A DNA stretch of 36,390 nucleotides from Thioploca sp. GTDB lineage: Bacteria; Pseudomonadota; Gammaproteobacteria; Beggiatoales; Beggiatoaceae. The position numbers were made by a program, and so were the translations under genes. The notes under the pieces were generated by a model. The model was not told the origin of the DNA. It made no database searches and worked only from the letters and a program-made list of their open reading frames with translations. The stretch spans positions 1 to 36,390 of the forward strand of contig DAOUSL010000016.1 of assembly GCA_030627235.1 (NCBI GenBank), given 5' to 3'. Positions 16,981 to 25,852 of this stretch are shown piece by piece; position 1 is the first letter of the stretch; each line of letters opens with the position of its first letter.

Positions 16981-17631
16981 TTAATCGTGCCACTTAACCG
17001 ATTTATGTACTAGATTATAGTGACATTTTATACAAGTTTTCTTCGTAGTCTGGTGTTGCTTTTTCTTAGCAAACCATTTACCTTCAGTCTTATGGCAAAC
17101 TTTGCATTTGGCACTATCTTCTTCCATCATATTCTTCCGTGATTTAGTAGCTAGTTTGATCCGTAATTTTTCCCATTCAGGAATATCACGCAAACTATTT
17201 GAAACAGCATGGAATGGATTATAACCAGTGCTACCAGAATTAATGTAAAAGAATTTCCAAGCTAATATTTTTTTAATACTGTGTGGTTCATGACAACCAA
17301 CACAGCCAGTTTTTACCCCACGTTCATTATCATAATGTGGAGATTCTTTATATTCTTCATATGGATAGGCATGACATTCAGCACAACCAACAGTAACATT
17401 AAAATAACCTGGATCATATTCTTTAGTTGGTCTAAAATCTTCCAACGATTCACTCAAAGGAGCAATTTGTTTATATTCATCATAATCAACAAATATCTCA
17501 TGACAAGTTACACAAACATTTATTCGATTAAAGCGAGTGCTACTCCAACCAGCAACAGCAATAACAAATATAAGTCCAAAGACTGCAATTCCAGTAATAA
17601 TAAACCCTAGTTTAGTTTTAGGAAATTTCAT
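16981..17631 (-). CDS. Membrane-anchored pentaheme cytochrome c, NapC/NirT-like
   Basis: A 216-residue periplasmic multiheme cytochrome held by one N-terminal helix (about 9-28). Five CxxCH heme sites are visible at 40-44, 83-87, 110-114, 176-180 and 200-204, grouped three plus two. NapC/NirT/NrfH relatives usually carry four hemes, so five is a variation. Such proteins pass electrons between the quinone pool and periplasmic enzymes. It is the last gene of a minus-strand run behind the molybdoenzyme, 112 bp away, so it probably serves that complex. The ATG is supported by AGGAG seven bases upstream. Heme attachment would need a Ccm system, of which ccmD and ccmE lie in this window. The exact subfamily is uncertain. 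Confidence 0.85.
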   Translation of the reverse strand: MKFPKTKLGFIITGIAVFGLIFVIAVAGWSSTRFNRINVCVTCHEIFVDYDEYKQIAPLSESLEDFRPTKEYDPGYFNVTVGCAECHAYPYEEYKESPHYDNERGVKTGCVGCHEPHSIKKILAWKFFYINSGSTGYNPFHAVSNSLRDIPEWEKLRIKLATKSRKNMMEEDSAKCKVCHKTEGKWFAKKKQHQTTKKTCIKCHYNLVHKSVKWHD

Positions 17632-17647
17632 ATAACTCCTTTTTTAA

Positions 17648-17755
17648 TGCTTAATTCTTAATTCTTAATGCTTAATTAACTTCAAAACCTATAACCTTAC
17701 TAATCAATTTAGATATAAGGTATTAAGAATTAAGCATTCATAATTAAGAATTAAT
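17648..17755. repeat. AT-rich inverted repeat between molybdoenzyme and cytochrome genes
   Basis: TGCTTAATTCTTAA (17648-17661) is the exact complement of 17723-17736. The right part (about 17722-17752) matches the terminal inverted repeat of the 454-bp element at 22025-22478 almost perfectly. It covers the last codons and stop (17744-17746) of the molybdoenzyme gene. Confidence 0.75.
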
Positions 17756-20101
17756 AAGTGTTTTATAAATTGCAAAATGTTTAGCGTTATCAACTTGGAT
17801 ATCGCCATACTTATCATCTGGTTCAGCTATAGAAATAGTCACCACTGTATCGTTCCAAGTTTGGATGCCACTTTCTGGATCAAGGGCTAATGGAATAATA
17901 TCATTGGGGTTAGTACCAGCATCTCGCCACCATAAATTGTCATCTATATCAGGGTCTTCTTTTCCTCTTTTGGTAAACTGAGTATGAGCATTTGGATTCG
18001 CCTGAGCAACTCTACCATAAGATGAACGACCTACTGAAGTAGAAATTCCCACTACTTGTGGATGAATACCTTGGGTTAGGAAAGCTTTAGTAACCATGTG
18101 GCCAACTTCGGTGGTAACTCGAACTAAACTATTATCTCTAATTCCTAATTCTTTAGCTATATTCTTGTTAATCCACATTGGATTAGAATGATACATTTCG
18201 GCAATGTATTTTAAATTGGAAGTCATGGATAGAGTTTGATAAGCAACTTTGAAGGTAGTTAATATAAATTCTGTAGGGTTCAAGTTTTGATGGCGTGGAT
18301 TGGCAACCCAGTATGGAGTCTGAAATTCCATCTTCTTAGAAGGAGTATTAAACCCAGTTTCTTTATAGGTATCATACTTGGCTAACACTGCTTTACCTTT
18401 CTTATCCAAAATTTTCCTATCAGTCGAATCAATTTTGCCATAATTAGGCCATACACCTTTGGATTTTAACCTTTTATAGGTCTTTTTGTCCGTATCAGGA
18501 GTAGCTTTTATTTCATCTTTAACCCATTGTTTAGTACTGGTAAATGTCCAATATTGCTTCATGCCTTTCTCACCTGTTGGATCTATAGCTTCCACTATTT
18601 GCTTCATGCTCATACGAACATCTTGGGCTTTACCCAATGGTTCTATATTAGGAATTGTCATGGTAAGCCAAGGCCATAAAGCAGTTGGACTACTAGCAAC
18701 ATTATCTCGTTCTACATCAACTACATCTGGTAAAATTAAATCTGCTAACTCGGATGTTTCACTCATAAATGGGCTAAAATCAACGATATATGGAATCAGT
18801 TTTTCATCCTGCAATATTTCTCGCCAAACACTAGCTGCTGGGGCAGAATAAACTGGATTACTCATGTGATTAAACAGAATTTGTACTTTACGTTTACCAT
18901 CATTTACTTCAAATGGAAAACTATAATTTAAAGTTTTAGTGATCCCTTCTGTTGATTTTGGAGCTGGTTGTGGTTCAGCAACATTAAATTGACGTGGTAA
19001 ACAAATACCACCTTCATTGTCAATATTACCCGTAATCATAGCTAACAATAAGCAAGCTTTCTCACTACTTATACCATTTTTATGCCAACTTAGACCATTA
19101 TGACTGAAAATTGTAGCTGGTTTAGATTTAGCAAATTCAACTGCAATATTGATAATAGTTTTAGCCGCAATTCCACTAGCTTTCTCTGCCATTTCAGGAG
19201 TAAACTGCTCCAAATCTTTAGCCAAATCTTCTGCTGAATAATTAATCCAATTAGAGATAAAACTAGTATCAGCCAAACCTTTCTGCATAATAATATTAGC
19301 CATTGCCAAAGCAATTATGCCATCACTACCAGGGAAAACTGGCAACCACTCATCACTTCGACCCGCAGTATTAGACATCCGTACATCTAAAGTAACTAAT
19401 TTTAATCGGTTATTCACTATACCATCAGTCAAACGTTGAGCTAATGGCATAGCTGTTTCTAAAATATTAGCTCCAAAATTCAGTACATATTTAGTATGTT
19501 CTAAATCTGGTAACATAAATTTAGCTCCAGTAACCTGTTCTAAAGCTATCTGTTTAGGAGCAGTGCCAATAGAAGGTAAACGACTGCGAATAATGGAATG
19601 CGAGCCAATAGTATTCATAAAACGAATCGCACCACCATCCTTAAAACCACCTTCATTCAGGTAAATGCTATCCACATTGTCTAAATTAGCACTTACTTTA
19701 GCGGCAACCTCTTTAATCGCCTCTTCCCAAGTAATTTCTTGCCATTTACCAGCTCCACGTTCTCCAACCCGTTTCAATGGATTTAATATCCGATCTGGAT
19801 CAGAAGCTCCAAAGAAAGAAGCTAGTCCTTTACTACAAAACTTGCCTCTGGTAGCGATATGGTCAGGATTACCCTCAGTTTTTAAAACTTCTCCAGCTTC
19901 CGCATAGGTAAATCCACCATCAAAATAAGAACACATGGTACATAAATAGGGCTTTCTTTGACGAGCATGGAAAGTTCTAATTTGATGAAAATCCTTTCCA
20001 CCAAGCTGCAATTCCATAGCATCTATAAATGTCGGACAAGCTGCAGTTGCCGTCGTCGCTGCCCCTATTTTTAGGAAATCACGTCTGTCAATTTTTGCCA
20101 T
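17744..20101 (-). CDS. Tat-exported molybdopterin oxidoreductase, catalytic subunit
   Basis: A 785-residue catalytic subunit of the DMSO reductase superfamily (Psr/Phs/Ttr-like). A Tat signal with RRDFLK at 6-11 predicts folded export to the periplasm. The proximal Fe-S motif is C54-x2-C57-x3-D61-x27-C89: Asp replaces the third Cys, while the spacing is normal. The molybdopterin domains follow, including ITWEEAI (123-129), LNFGANILET (about 207-216), and the C-terminal guanylate-binding fold. Where a Cys or Ser ligand to Mo would be expected (about 172-183) the sequence reads R-S-R-L-P-S-I-G-T-A-P-K, so the ligand is unclear. Substrate is unknown; polysulfide, thiosulfate, tetrathionate or another oxyanion are candidates. 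The start is supported by AAGAGG four bases after it ends before the ATG. It is third in the Fe-S > NrfD > Mo > cytochrome operon. The last residues are encoded by a repeat. Confidence 0.88.
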   Translation of the reverse strand: MAKIDRRDFLKIGAATTATAACPTFIDAMELQLGGKDFHQIRTFHARQRKPYLCTMCSYFDGGFTYAEAGEVLKTEGNPDHIATRGKFCSKGLASFFGASDPDRILNPLKRVGERGAGKWQEITWEEAIKEVAAKVSANLDNVDSIYLNEGGFKDGGAIRFMNTIGSHSIIRSRLPSIGTAPKQIALEQVTGAKFMLPDLEHTKYVLNFGANILETAMPLAQRLTDGIVNNRLKLVTLDVRMSNTAGRSDEWLPVFPGSDGIIALAMANIIMQKGLADTSFISNWINYSAEDLAKDLEQFTPEMAEKASGIAAKTIINIAVEFAKSKPATIFSHNGLSWHKNGISSEKACLLLAMITGNIDNEGGICLPRQFNVAEPQPAPKSTEGITKTLNYSFPFEVNDGKRKVQILFNHMSNPVYSAPAASVWREILQDEKLIPYIVDFSPFMSETSELADLILPDVVDVERDNVASSPTALWPWLTMTIPNIEPLGKAQDVRMSMKQIVEAIDPTGEKGMKQYWTFTSTKQWVKDEIKATPDTDKKTYKRLKSKGVWPNYGKIDSTDRKILDKKGKAVLAKYDTYKETGFNTPSKKMEFQTPYWVANPRHQNLNPTEFILTTFKVAYQTLSMTSNLKYIAEMYHSNPMWINKNIAKELGIRDNSLVRVTTEVGHMVTKAFLTQGIHPQVVGISTSVGRSSYGRVAQANPNAHTQFTKRGKEDPDIDDNLWWRDAGTNPNDIIPLALDPESGIQTWNDTVVTISIAEPDDKYGDIQVDNAKHFAIYKTLINS

Positions 20102-20122
20102 TTTTGGCCTCTTGTTTAAAAC

Positions 20123-20191
20123 TTAATTGTGAATGGTTAATAACTAGTTAAGGTGTTAATTAACTATTAATCATTGATAATTCACAATTAA
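20123..20191. repeat. AT-rich inverted repeat between NrfD and molybdoenzyme genes
   Basis: TTAATTGTGAAT (20123-20134) pairs with ATTCACAATTAA (20180-20191), and related AT-rich segments pair inside. It fills most of the 93-bp gap between these operon genes. Confidence 0.6.
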
Positions 20192-20194
20192 CCA

Positions 20195-21103
20195 TTAATA
20201 AAACGTCTGCAAGTATTGTCCACCCATTACCCACCAAACTCTCATTCCGTAAACTCCAACTACTACTAATAATGCAGCTAATACAACTCCGGCTTTAAAT
20301 TTTTTCAGAGGTGATACGAGAATAAAGAATGGGATGATTAAACCAATTAGCAATTCTAGCCACAAATATGAAAATCTAAATACATCCATTAATACTACTT
20401 CATGTCCCATTACTTCATTTTCATTGCCATATAAAGTATTCATAAAATCTAAAAATAGTAAGAATGCGTCAAAAACTAATCCATACATCATATATTTGGC
20501 CATTTCTTCTATTAACTTCCATTCAATTCTATTTTTGATTTCCACAACCATGTTTTGTATCCATAAAACCAAGATTACAAAACCAATTCCTGATATAAAA
20601 GCACCAGCTAAAAATAATAATGGGGTAAGGGAAGTATGATTTAGAAAACGACCTGGATTGAGCTGCATTACTACTCCAGTATACCATTCAAGGGATACGA
20701 CTAAGATAAGGCAAATTATGCCAACTACTTTAGCTCCAGGCTTATTATGTTTAATTAAAAAATAACAATATATTATTATTGCAATAGAATATAAAATGAT
20801 TAGTGCACTACCCCATGACATTGGTCCACTATAATGCCAATAACTCGGTATTAATAGGTATAAAAATCGTAATGGTTGGCCTAAATCCCAAATTAATAAT
20901 ATTGGGACTATTAATAATACTAAAATTGCTGTTATAGTGGAGGTTAAGGCTATAGGTTCATAACGTTTAATGTTAAATACGCTACTTAAACTAGAGATTA
21001 AAAATGCACCAGCACTAATTCCTACTAACCAAAAGTAAACTGATATACTTGTTCCCCATGCAACATGATGGAACACATTGTAAGTAATGACACTTTTTAA
21101 CAT
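20195..21103 (-). CDS. NrfD/PsrC-like quinone-interacting membrane subunit
   Basis: A 302-residue integral membrane protein with about eight or nine hydrophobic helices, of the NrfD/PsrC family that exchanges electrons with quinol at the membrane and passes them to a partner Fe-S subunit. The opening H-H-V-A-W-G-T-S-I-S-V-Y-F-W-L-V-G-I-S-A-G and the L-D-L-G-Q-P-like I-W-D-L-G-Q-P-L-R-F segment are typical. It starts nine bases after the stop of the Fe-S subunit gene, and its AGGAAG ribosome site overlaps that stop, so the two are surely co-translated. It carries no heme ligands of the NarI type that I can identify. Confidence 0.88.
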   Translation of the reverse strand: MLKSVITYNVFHHVAWGTSISVYFWLVGISAGAFLISSLSSVFNIKRYEPIALTSTITAILVLLIVPILLIWDLGQPLRFLYLLIPSYWHYSGPMSWGSALIILYSIAIIIYCYFLIKHNKPGAKVVGIICLILVVSLEWYTGVVMQLNPGRFLNHTSLTPLLFLAGAFISGIGFVILVLWIQNMVVEIKNRIEWKLIEEMAKYMMYGLVFDAFLLFLDFMNTLYGNENEVMGHEVVLMDVFRFSYLWLELLIGLIIPFFILVSPLKKFKAGVVLAALLVVVGVYGMRVWWVMGGQYLQTFY

Positions 21104-21112
21104 ATTATCTTC

Positions 21113-21973
21113 CTATTTGAAAATAAAATTTACAAATGAGTTAAATACATTTTTCGCTTTGTGTGGAATAGTGTTTAAAAAACCAACCATATTTTGGCCA
21201 ACTTGTGGCATAGTAGGTTCACCTTCAACAATATCACCAAATGCATCGCCTTTATGATTTCGTTTAAAGGTATTAAATTCCTCTTTTAATTTAGTAGCTC
21301 TATCTGTGTAACTATGTGATTCATTCATAAGTTCCCAATCACCGCCGATATAGGAAACCGAAGGTTTAGTTCCTAATTCAGGTTTTAGTACAGTTAAAGT
21401 TTCTTTAGATGCTAGTTTAGATACTTCGCTATTGGGATCATTAATATCTCCAAAAATTCTTGCTCCACCAACACAAGCTTGGACACAAGCTGGAACCAGA
21501 CCTTTTTTCACTCGATGAAAGCAAAAAGTGCATTTATCCACCACCATTGTAGGCAAATTTTTATCAGTCCGTTTAGCTGGAATTAAATGTCTAGCGTTAT
21601 AAGGACAAGCTACCATACAAGTACGACAGCCAATACATCGGTTGTAACGTTGTAATACAAAACCATCTTTATGTTTAAATGTTGCTTGGGTTGGACAGTT
21701 CCGTACACACACTGGATAATCGCAGTGATTACATAGATGTGGCATGAATATCCGTTTAGTATTTGGATAATCACCTTTATCACCTTCTTTAACCCAAGTT
21801 CTCCAAACTCCTAACGGAGTCCCAAATTCTGATTTACAAGCGACCATGCAAGACCTACAACCTATACATTTCCGTAGGTCAATTACCATTGCATATCGCT
21901 TTGTTCCAGCTACTCCTTTACTACCAGCATTTTGTATCCCATACGAACGACGTGTTTCATGCTCTTCTTGCAT
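21113..21973 (-). CDS. Four-cluster ferredoxin subunit of the molybdoenzyme complex
   Basis: A 286-residue electron-transfer subunit of the DmsB/PsrB/TtrB type. Four cysteine groups predict four [4Fe-4S] clusters: C-x2-C-x2-C-x3-C in KCIGCRSCMVAC; C-x2-C-x4-C-x3-C in CNHCDYPVCVRNC; C-x2-C-x2-C-x3-C in RCIGCRTCMVAC; and C-x2-C-x11-C-x3-C starting KCTFC. It should wire the NrfD subunit to the molybdopterin subunit. It has no export signal of its own, so it would be carried by the Tat-tagged catalytic partner if the complex is periplasmic. It is the first gene of the operon; AAAGG lies ahead of the ATG. The last ~75 residues are poorly conserved. Confidence 0.9.
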   Translation of the reverse strand: MQEEHETRRSYGIQNAGSKGVAGTKRYAMVIDLRKCIGCRSCMVACKSEFGTPLGVWRTWVKEGDKGDYPNTKRIFMPHLCNHCDYPVCVRNCPTQATFKHKDGFVLQRYNRCIGCRTCMVACPYNARHLIPAKRTDKNLPTMVVDKCTFCFHRVKKGLVPACVQACVGGARIFGDINDPNSEVSKLASKETLTVLKPELGTKPSVSYIGGDWELMNESHSYTDRATKLKEEFNTFKRNHKGDAFGDIVEGEPTMPQVGQNMVGFLNTIPHKAKNVFNSFVNFIFK

Positions 21974-22024
21974 GATTTTTACCTTTTAGTTTTTTTGACA
22001 GACTTTTAATAAAATGGAAACATT

Positions 22025-22478
22025 CTATAGCAATTCTTAATTATGAATGCTTAATTCTTAATTGAACTCAAAAATATTCTGTATAAATTTTACTTTGCAC
22101 AGGACAATTGTAGGCTGGATAGAGTAACAACGAAAACCAGAATTTTCATAAGTATTATCAAAGTATTACTGGGTTTAACTTCGTTCTACCCAGCCTAGAT
22201 TTAACTATTAAAAAATCAATAGATTATATTTTTTATCCTCTACAAAGTAATTTTTATTAAAATACAGATATTTTTAAATATGCTTCTTTAACATTATTTT
22301 TACCTTGTTTAAGGTCAATTGTAGATAGTTGATTTAAATTTTTAATAATAGACTAAGTTAAATAAAACCTAGAAAAATAAGTATATAGAATTTTTCGATT
22401 GGATAAATTACAGCAATATAAATAATTGATTTTGAATTTAATTAAGAATTAAGCATTCATAATTAAGAATTACTATAG
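22025..22478. repeat. 454-bp element with 39-bp terminal inverted repeats
   Basis: The left end 22025-22063 (starting CTATAGCAATTCTTAATTAT) is the complement of 22440-22478 with only one mismatch. No reading frame that looks like a gene lies inside. A near-identical copy of the core 31 bases lies at 17722-17752. It may be a non-autonomous element, or two inverted copies of a short repeat. No clear target-site duplication was seen. Confidence 0.75.
22111..22197. repeat. Palindromic TAGGCTGG repeat
   Basis: The left arm starts TAGGCTGGATAGAG (22111) and ends AACCAG (22140). It pairs imperfectly with the right arm 22169-22197, which starts CTGGGTT and ends CTACCCAGCCTA. It is nested inside the larger element 22025-22478. 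Confidence 0.7.
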
Positions 22479-22569
22479 TTATTTTTTATAAATTAGCCAA
22501 AATTTATCTGTTTGAAATATTATAACAAAAATCCTTTAAAAACCATTGTTTAACCATACATAATACTCC

Positions 22570-25398
22570 ATGAAAACCATTAGCTTACGTGGAGTACGCA
22601 CCCACAATTTACAAAATATTGACCTTGATATTCCTCGGGATAAATTAGTTGTAATTACTGGATTATCTGGTTCTGGAAAATCTTCTTTAGCTTTCGATAC
22701 TATCTATGCAGAAGGCCAACGTCGCTATGTAGAATCATTATCTGCTTATGCTCGTCAATTTCTGTCTATTATGGAAAAACCAGATGTAGAACATATTGAA
22801 GGTTTATCGCCAGCTATTTCTATTGAGCAAAAATCTACTTCGCATAATCCTCGCTCTACTGTTGGTACTGTGACAGAAATTTATGATTACTTGCGATTAT
22901 TATTTGCCAGAGTAGGAACGGCTCATTGTCCACAGCACGGAACTAGCTTACAAGCTCAAACTGTTAGTCAAATGATTGATCAAGTATTAACTTTGCCAAA
23001 AAATACCAGATTGATGTTATTAGCTCCCATCGTTAAAGAACGCAAAGGTGAACATATAAAAATAATCGAATCATTGCAAAAACAAGGTTTTATTCGAGCT
23101 AGAATTGATAACGAAATTATCATGTTGGACGATCCACCAGATTTAGATTTGCGGAAGAAACATTCAATTGATGTAATAATAGATCGATTTAAAGTACGTG
23201 ATGATATAAGGTTACGGTTAACAGAATCATTTGAGACTGCTTTAAATCTTGGTGATGGTTTAGCTCAAGTTAGTTCTATGCAAGATGATTCGATTCCAAA
23301 TCTAGTTTTTTCTTCTCGTTATTCTTGTCCTGAATGTGGTTATAGTGTTAGTGAAATTGAGCCACGTTTGTTCTCTTTCAATAATCCAGTGGGTGCTTGT
23401 CCAACTTGTGACGGTCTAGGAGTTAACCAATTTTTTGATCCAAGCAAGGTAATTACCAATCCTAAGGTGAGTTTAGGTGCTGGAGCGATTCGAGGTTGGG
23501 ATAGTAAGACAGCATTTTATTTTCAAGCTTTAGAATCGTTGAGTAAACATTATAAATTTGATTTGAACTTGCCATTTAACCAATTATCAGACGAAATTCG
23601 TAATATAATTTTATATGGTAGTGGCGATACTGTTATCAATATGGTGTATAGCAAGGAAGCAACTGGTACAACTTTCACTCGTAAACGACCATTTGAAGGC
23701 ATTATTCCTAATTTAGAACGTCGGTATCGGGAAACTGAATCTAATTCAGTACGGGAAGAATTGGTGAAATATATGAGCCAACAACCTTGTTCTGTTTGTA
23801 AAGGTACGAGATTGAATAAAGCAGCCCGACATGTATTAGTAACTGGACATAATTTACCTCAGCTTACTGCATTACCAATTGAACAAGCTCAGAAATTTTT
23901 TACTAAATTAAAATTGCCCGGCCATAAGGGTAAAATTGCTAAGAAGATTCTAAAAGAAGTCAATGAAAGATTACAATTTTTGATTAATGTAGGCTTGGAA
24001 TATTTGAGCTTAGAGCGGAGTGCTGACACTTTATCTGGTGGCGAAACACAACGAATCAGATTGGCTAGTCAAATTGGAGCTGGTCTAGTTGGAGTCATGT
24101 ATGTATTAGATGAGCCATCAATTGGATTGCATCAACGGGATAATAAGAGATTGTTGGATACGCTGATTCACTTGCGAGACTTGGGTAATACAGTAATTGT
24201 GGTTGAGCATGATGAAGAAACAATTCGAGCAGCTGACCATATTATTGACATTGGCCCTGGTGCTGGAATTCATGGTGGAGAAGTGGTAGCTCAAGGTAAA
24301 CTAGCTAGTATTATTAGAACTAAAAGGTCTATTACTGGTCAATATTTGTCCAATAAACGTAGCATAAAAATACCTAAGCAAAGGCAACCCATTAATAAAG
24401 ATCAAATCTTATATTTAAATGGAGCGACTGGCAATAATTTGAAAGCTATCAATTTAGAATTACCACTAGGAATAATGACCTGCATTACCGGTGTATCTGG
24501 TTCTGGCAAATCGACTTTAATCAACGATACTTTATATCCGATAACCGCTAATGAATTGAATCGAGCTAATTTAGAAATAGCTGGTCATAAAAATGTTAAA
24601 GGGTTGGATTTATTGGATAAAGTGGTGGATATTAACCAAAGTCCGATTGGTAGAACTCCTCGTTCCAATCCAGCTACTTATACAGGTATTTTTACTCCAA
24701 TTAGAGAACTATTTGCTGCTACTCCAGAGGCTAGGTCTCGTGGTTATAAAATTGGTCGATTTAGTTTTAATGTCAAAGGTGGTAGATGTGAAGCTTGTCA
24801 AGGTGATGGACTGATTAAAGTAGCGATGCACTTCTTGCCAGATATTTATGTAACTTGTGATGTTTGTAAGGGTCAACGTTATAATCGGGAGACTTTGGAT
24901 ATCAAATATAAGGGTAAAACTATTCATGAAGTTTTAGCTATGAGCGTAGAAGAAGCTAGGGATTTCTTTTCCGCAATTCCTGGGTTAACTCGTAAACTAC
25001 AAACTTTGATTGATGTTGGTCTTTCTTATATTACTTTGGGACAAAATGCGGTGACTTTGTCTGGTGGTGAAGCTCAACGAATTAAATTAGCTAAAGAATT
25101 ATCGAAGCGGGATACTGGAAAAACTTTATATATTCTTGATGAACCAACTACTGGTTTACATTTTCATGATATTGAATTGTTATTAACTGTGTTGCATAGA
25201 TTACGAGATCACGGCAATACAGTGGTGGTTATTGAGCATAATTTGGATGTGGTGAAGACAGCAGATTGGATTGTAGATTTAGGCCCAGAAGGTGGAGATA
25301 AAGGTGGGAAAATCATCGCTACTGGAACTCCAGAACAAGTTTCTGAGAATAAAAAATCCTATACTGGGAAGTTCTTAAGGGGGATTTTAGAGAAATAG
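22570..25398 (+). CDS. uvrA: Excinuclease ABC subunit A, UvrA
   Basis: The damage-recognition ATPase of nucleotide excision repair, working with UvrB. Its 942 residues match the family. The first ABC module has Walker [10 protein letters not shown] at 31-39 and signature [12 protein letters not shown] first zinc site lies in CPECGY...CPTCDGLG. The second module has Walker [10 protein letters not shown], a zinc finger with CEACQGDG and [10 protein letters not shown], signature [11 protein letters not shown] and Walker [13 protein letters not shown]. All functional motifs are intact. No clear ribosome site precedes the ATG at 22570, but the [19 protein letters not shown] start is typical. It stands alone, with a likely terminator at 25408-25431. 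No LexA box was identified. Confidence 0.98.
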   Translation: MKTISLRGVRTHNLQNIDLDIPRDKLVVITGLSGSGKSSLAFDTIYAEGQRRYVESLSAYARQFLSIMEKPDVEHIEGLSPAISIEQKSTSHNPRSTVGTVTEIYDYLRLLFARVGTAHCPQHGTSLQAQTVSQMIDQVLTLPKNTRLMLLAPIVKERKGEHIKIIESLQKQGFIRARIDNEIIMLDDPPDLDLRKKHSIDVIIDRFKVRDDIRLRLTESFETALNLGDGLAQVSSMQDDSIPNLVFSSRYSCPECGYSVSEIEPRLFSFNNPVGACPTCDGLGVNQFFDPSKVITNPKVSLGAGAIRGWDSKTAFYFQALESLSKHYKFDLNLPFNQLSDEIRNIILYGSGDTVINMVYSKEATGTTFTRKRPFEGIIPNLERRYRETESNSVREELVKYMSQQPCSVCKGTRLNKAARHVLVTGHNLPQLTALPIEQAQKFFTKLKLPGHKGKIAKKILKEVNERLQFLINVGLEYLSLERSADTLSGGETQRIRLASQIGAGLVGVMYVLDEPSIGLHQRDNKRLLDTLIHLRDLGNTVIVVEHDEETIRAADHIIDIGPGAGIHGGEVVAQGKLASIIRTKRSITGQYLSNKRSIKIPKQRQPINKDQILYLNGATGNNLKAINLELPLGIMTCITGVSGSGKSTLINDTLYPITANELNRANLEIAGHKNVKGLDLLDKVVDINQSPIGRTPRSNPATYTGIFTPIRELFAATPEARSRGYKIGRFSFNVKGGRCEACQGDGLIKVAMHFLPDIYVTCDVCKGQRYNRETLDIKYKGKTIHEVLAMSVEEARDFFSAIPGLTRKLQTLIDVGLSYITLGQNAVTLSGGEAQRIKLAKELSKRDTGKTLYILDEPTTGLHFHDIELLLTVLHRLRDHGNTVVVIEHNLDVVKTADWIVDLGPEGGDKGGKIIATGTPEQVSENKKSYTGKFLRGILEK

Positions 25399-25407
25399 AA
25401 AAGAGTG

Positions 25408-25431
25408 GTTCCCAATTAAGATATTGGGAAC
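25408..25431 (+). terminator. Likely uvrA terminator
   Basis: GTTCCCAAT (25408-25416) and ATTGGGAAC (25423-25431) form a perfect 9-bp stem with a 6-nt loop, ten bases after the uvrA stop. An AT-rich tail (TAATTAAATTTT) follows; the lack of a clean T run makes it a modest terminator. Confidence 0.6.
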
Positions 25432-25592
25432 TAATTAAATTTTGGTTGATGTATCGTGTTTTTTAGTTCTAAAACAAATTGACGATGACATTCTTTGCAA
25501 GCATTGTTTACCATTGTCAATACTACCATCGATAATCCTGTTGTTTGTTTAAAATTTTTTGAGGATTCTATTTCTTTAAACTTTTTCTTATT
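25431..25592 (-). pseudogene. C-terminal fragment of a c-type cytochrome
   Basis: Read on the minus strand, 53 codons between two stops end with N-N-A-C-K-E-C-H-R-Q-F-V-L-E-L. This is the typical C-terminal heme site of small helical cytochromes c (class II-like: ...aCxxCHxxF/YR). There is no usable start, no export signal and no upstream part, so it is the stub of a deleted gene. It lies downstream of uvrA on the opposite strand. Confidence 0.6.
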
Positions 25593-25852
25593 CTAACATT
25601 TTTTTCACAGTTTTTATTATTACTTCTACTCTTTTCTTATTTAGGAAATATGTCTAATATATGAGTAGCTATTAATAATAGAATGGCAGTCAGAAATTCC
25701 TTACTCCTATTTAAGTACTGTTAATTTAAGATGACCAAAACTTCTAATTTAAATATAAGAACTTACTCTAAAGTTATGTTTTTGATATTACATATGCTAT
25801 TCTAAAAATATTCCAATAAAATTTTTAACTTATTGAATTTACAAAATTAAAT

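Larger units (their letters stand above)
21974..22569. other. 596-bp intergenic region made mostly of repeats
   Basis: No gene is visible. The stretch holds the promoter side of the molybdoenzyme operon (-) and of uvrA (+), but I cannot place promoters reliably in such AT-rich DNA. Most of it (22025-22478) is bounded by long inverted repeats, with a second palindromic repeat inside. Confidence 0.6.
25399..25852. other. 454-bp intergenic region between uvrA and the RHS gene
   Basis: It holds a hairpin after uvrA and a minus-strand cytochrome c fragment (25431-25592). The rest, about 25593-25852, is very AT-rich and shows no gene; it must carry the promoter of the RHS gene, which I cannot place. 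Confidence 0.6.

Noticed and set aside
17281..17610. Open frame antisense to the pentaheme cytochrome
   Set aside because: Its product is low-complexity and mirrors the cytochrome codons; the opposite strand has clear heme motifs and a ribosome site.
16981..21973. Firm assignment to sulfite dehydrogenase SoeABC, thiosulfate reductase or tetrathionate reductase
   Set aside because: Subunit types fit several of these and the key cofactor motifs are atypical, so naming a substrate would be a guess.
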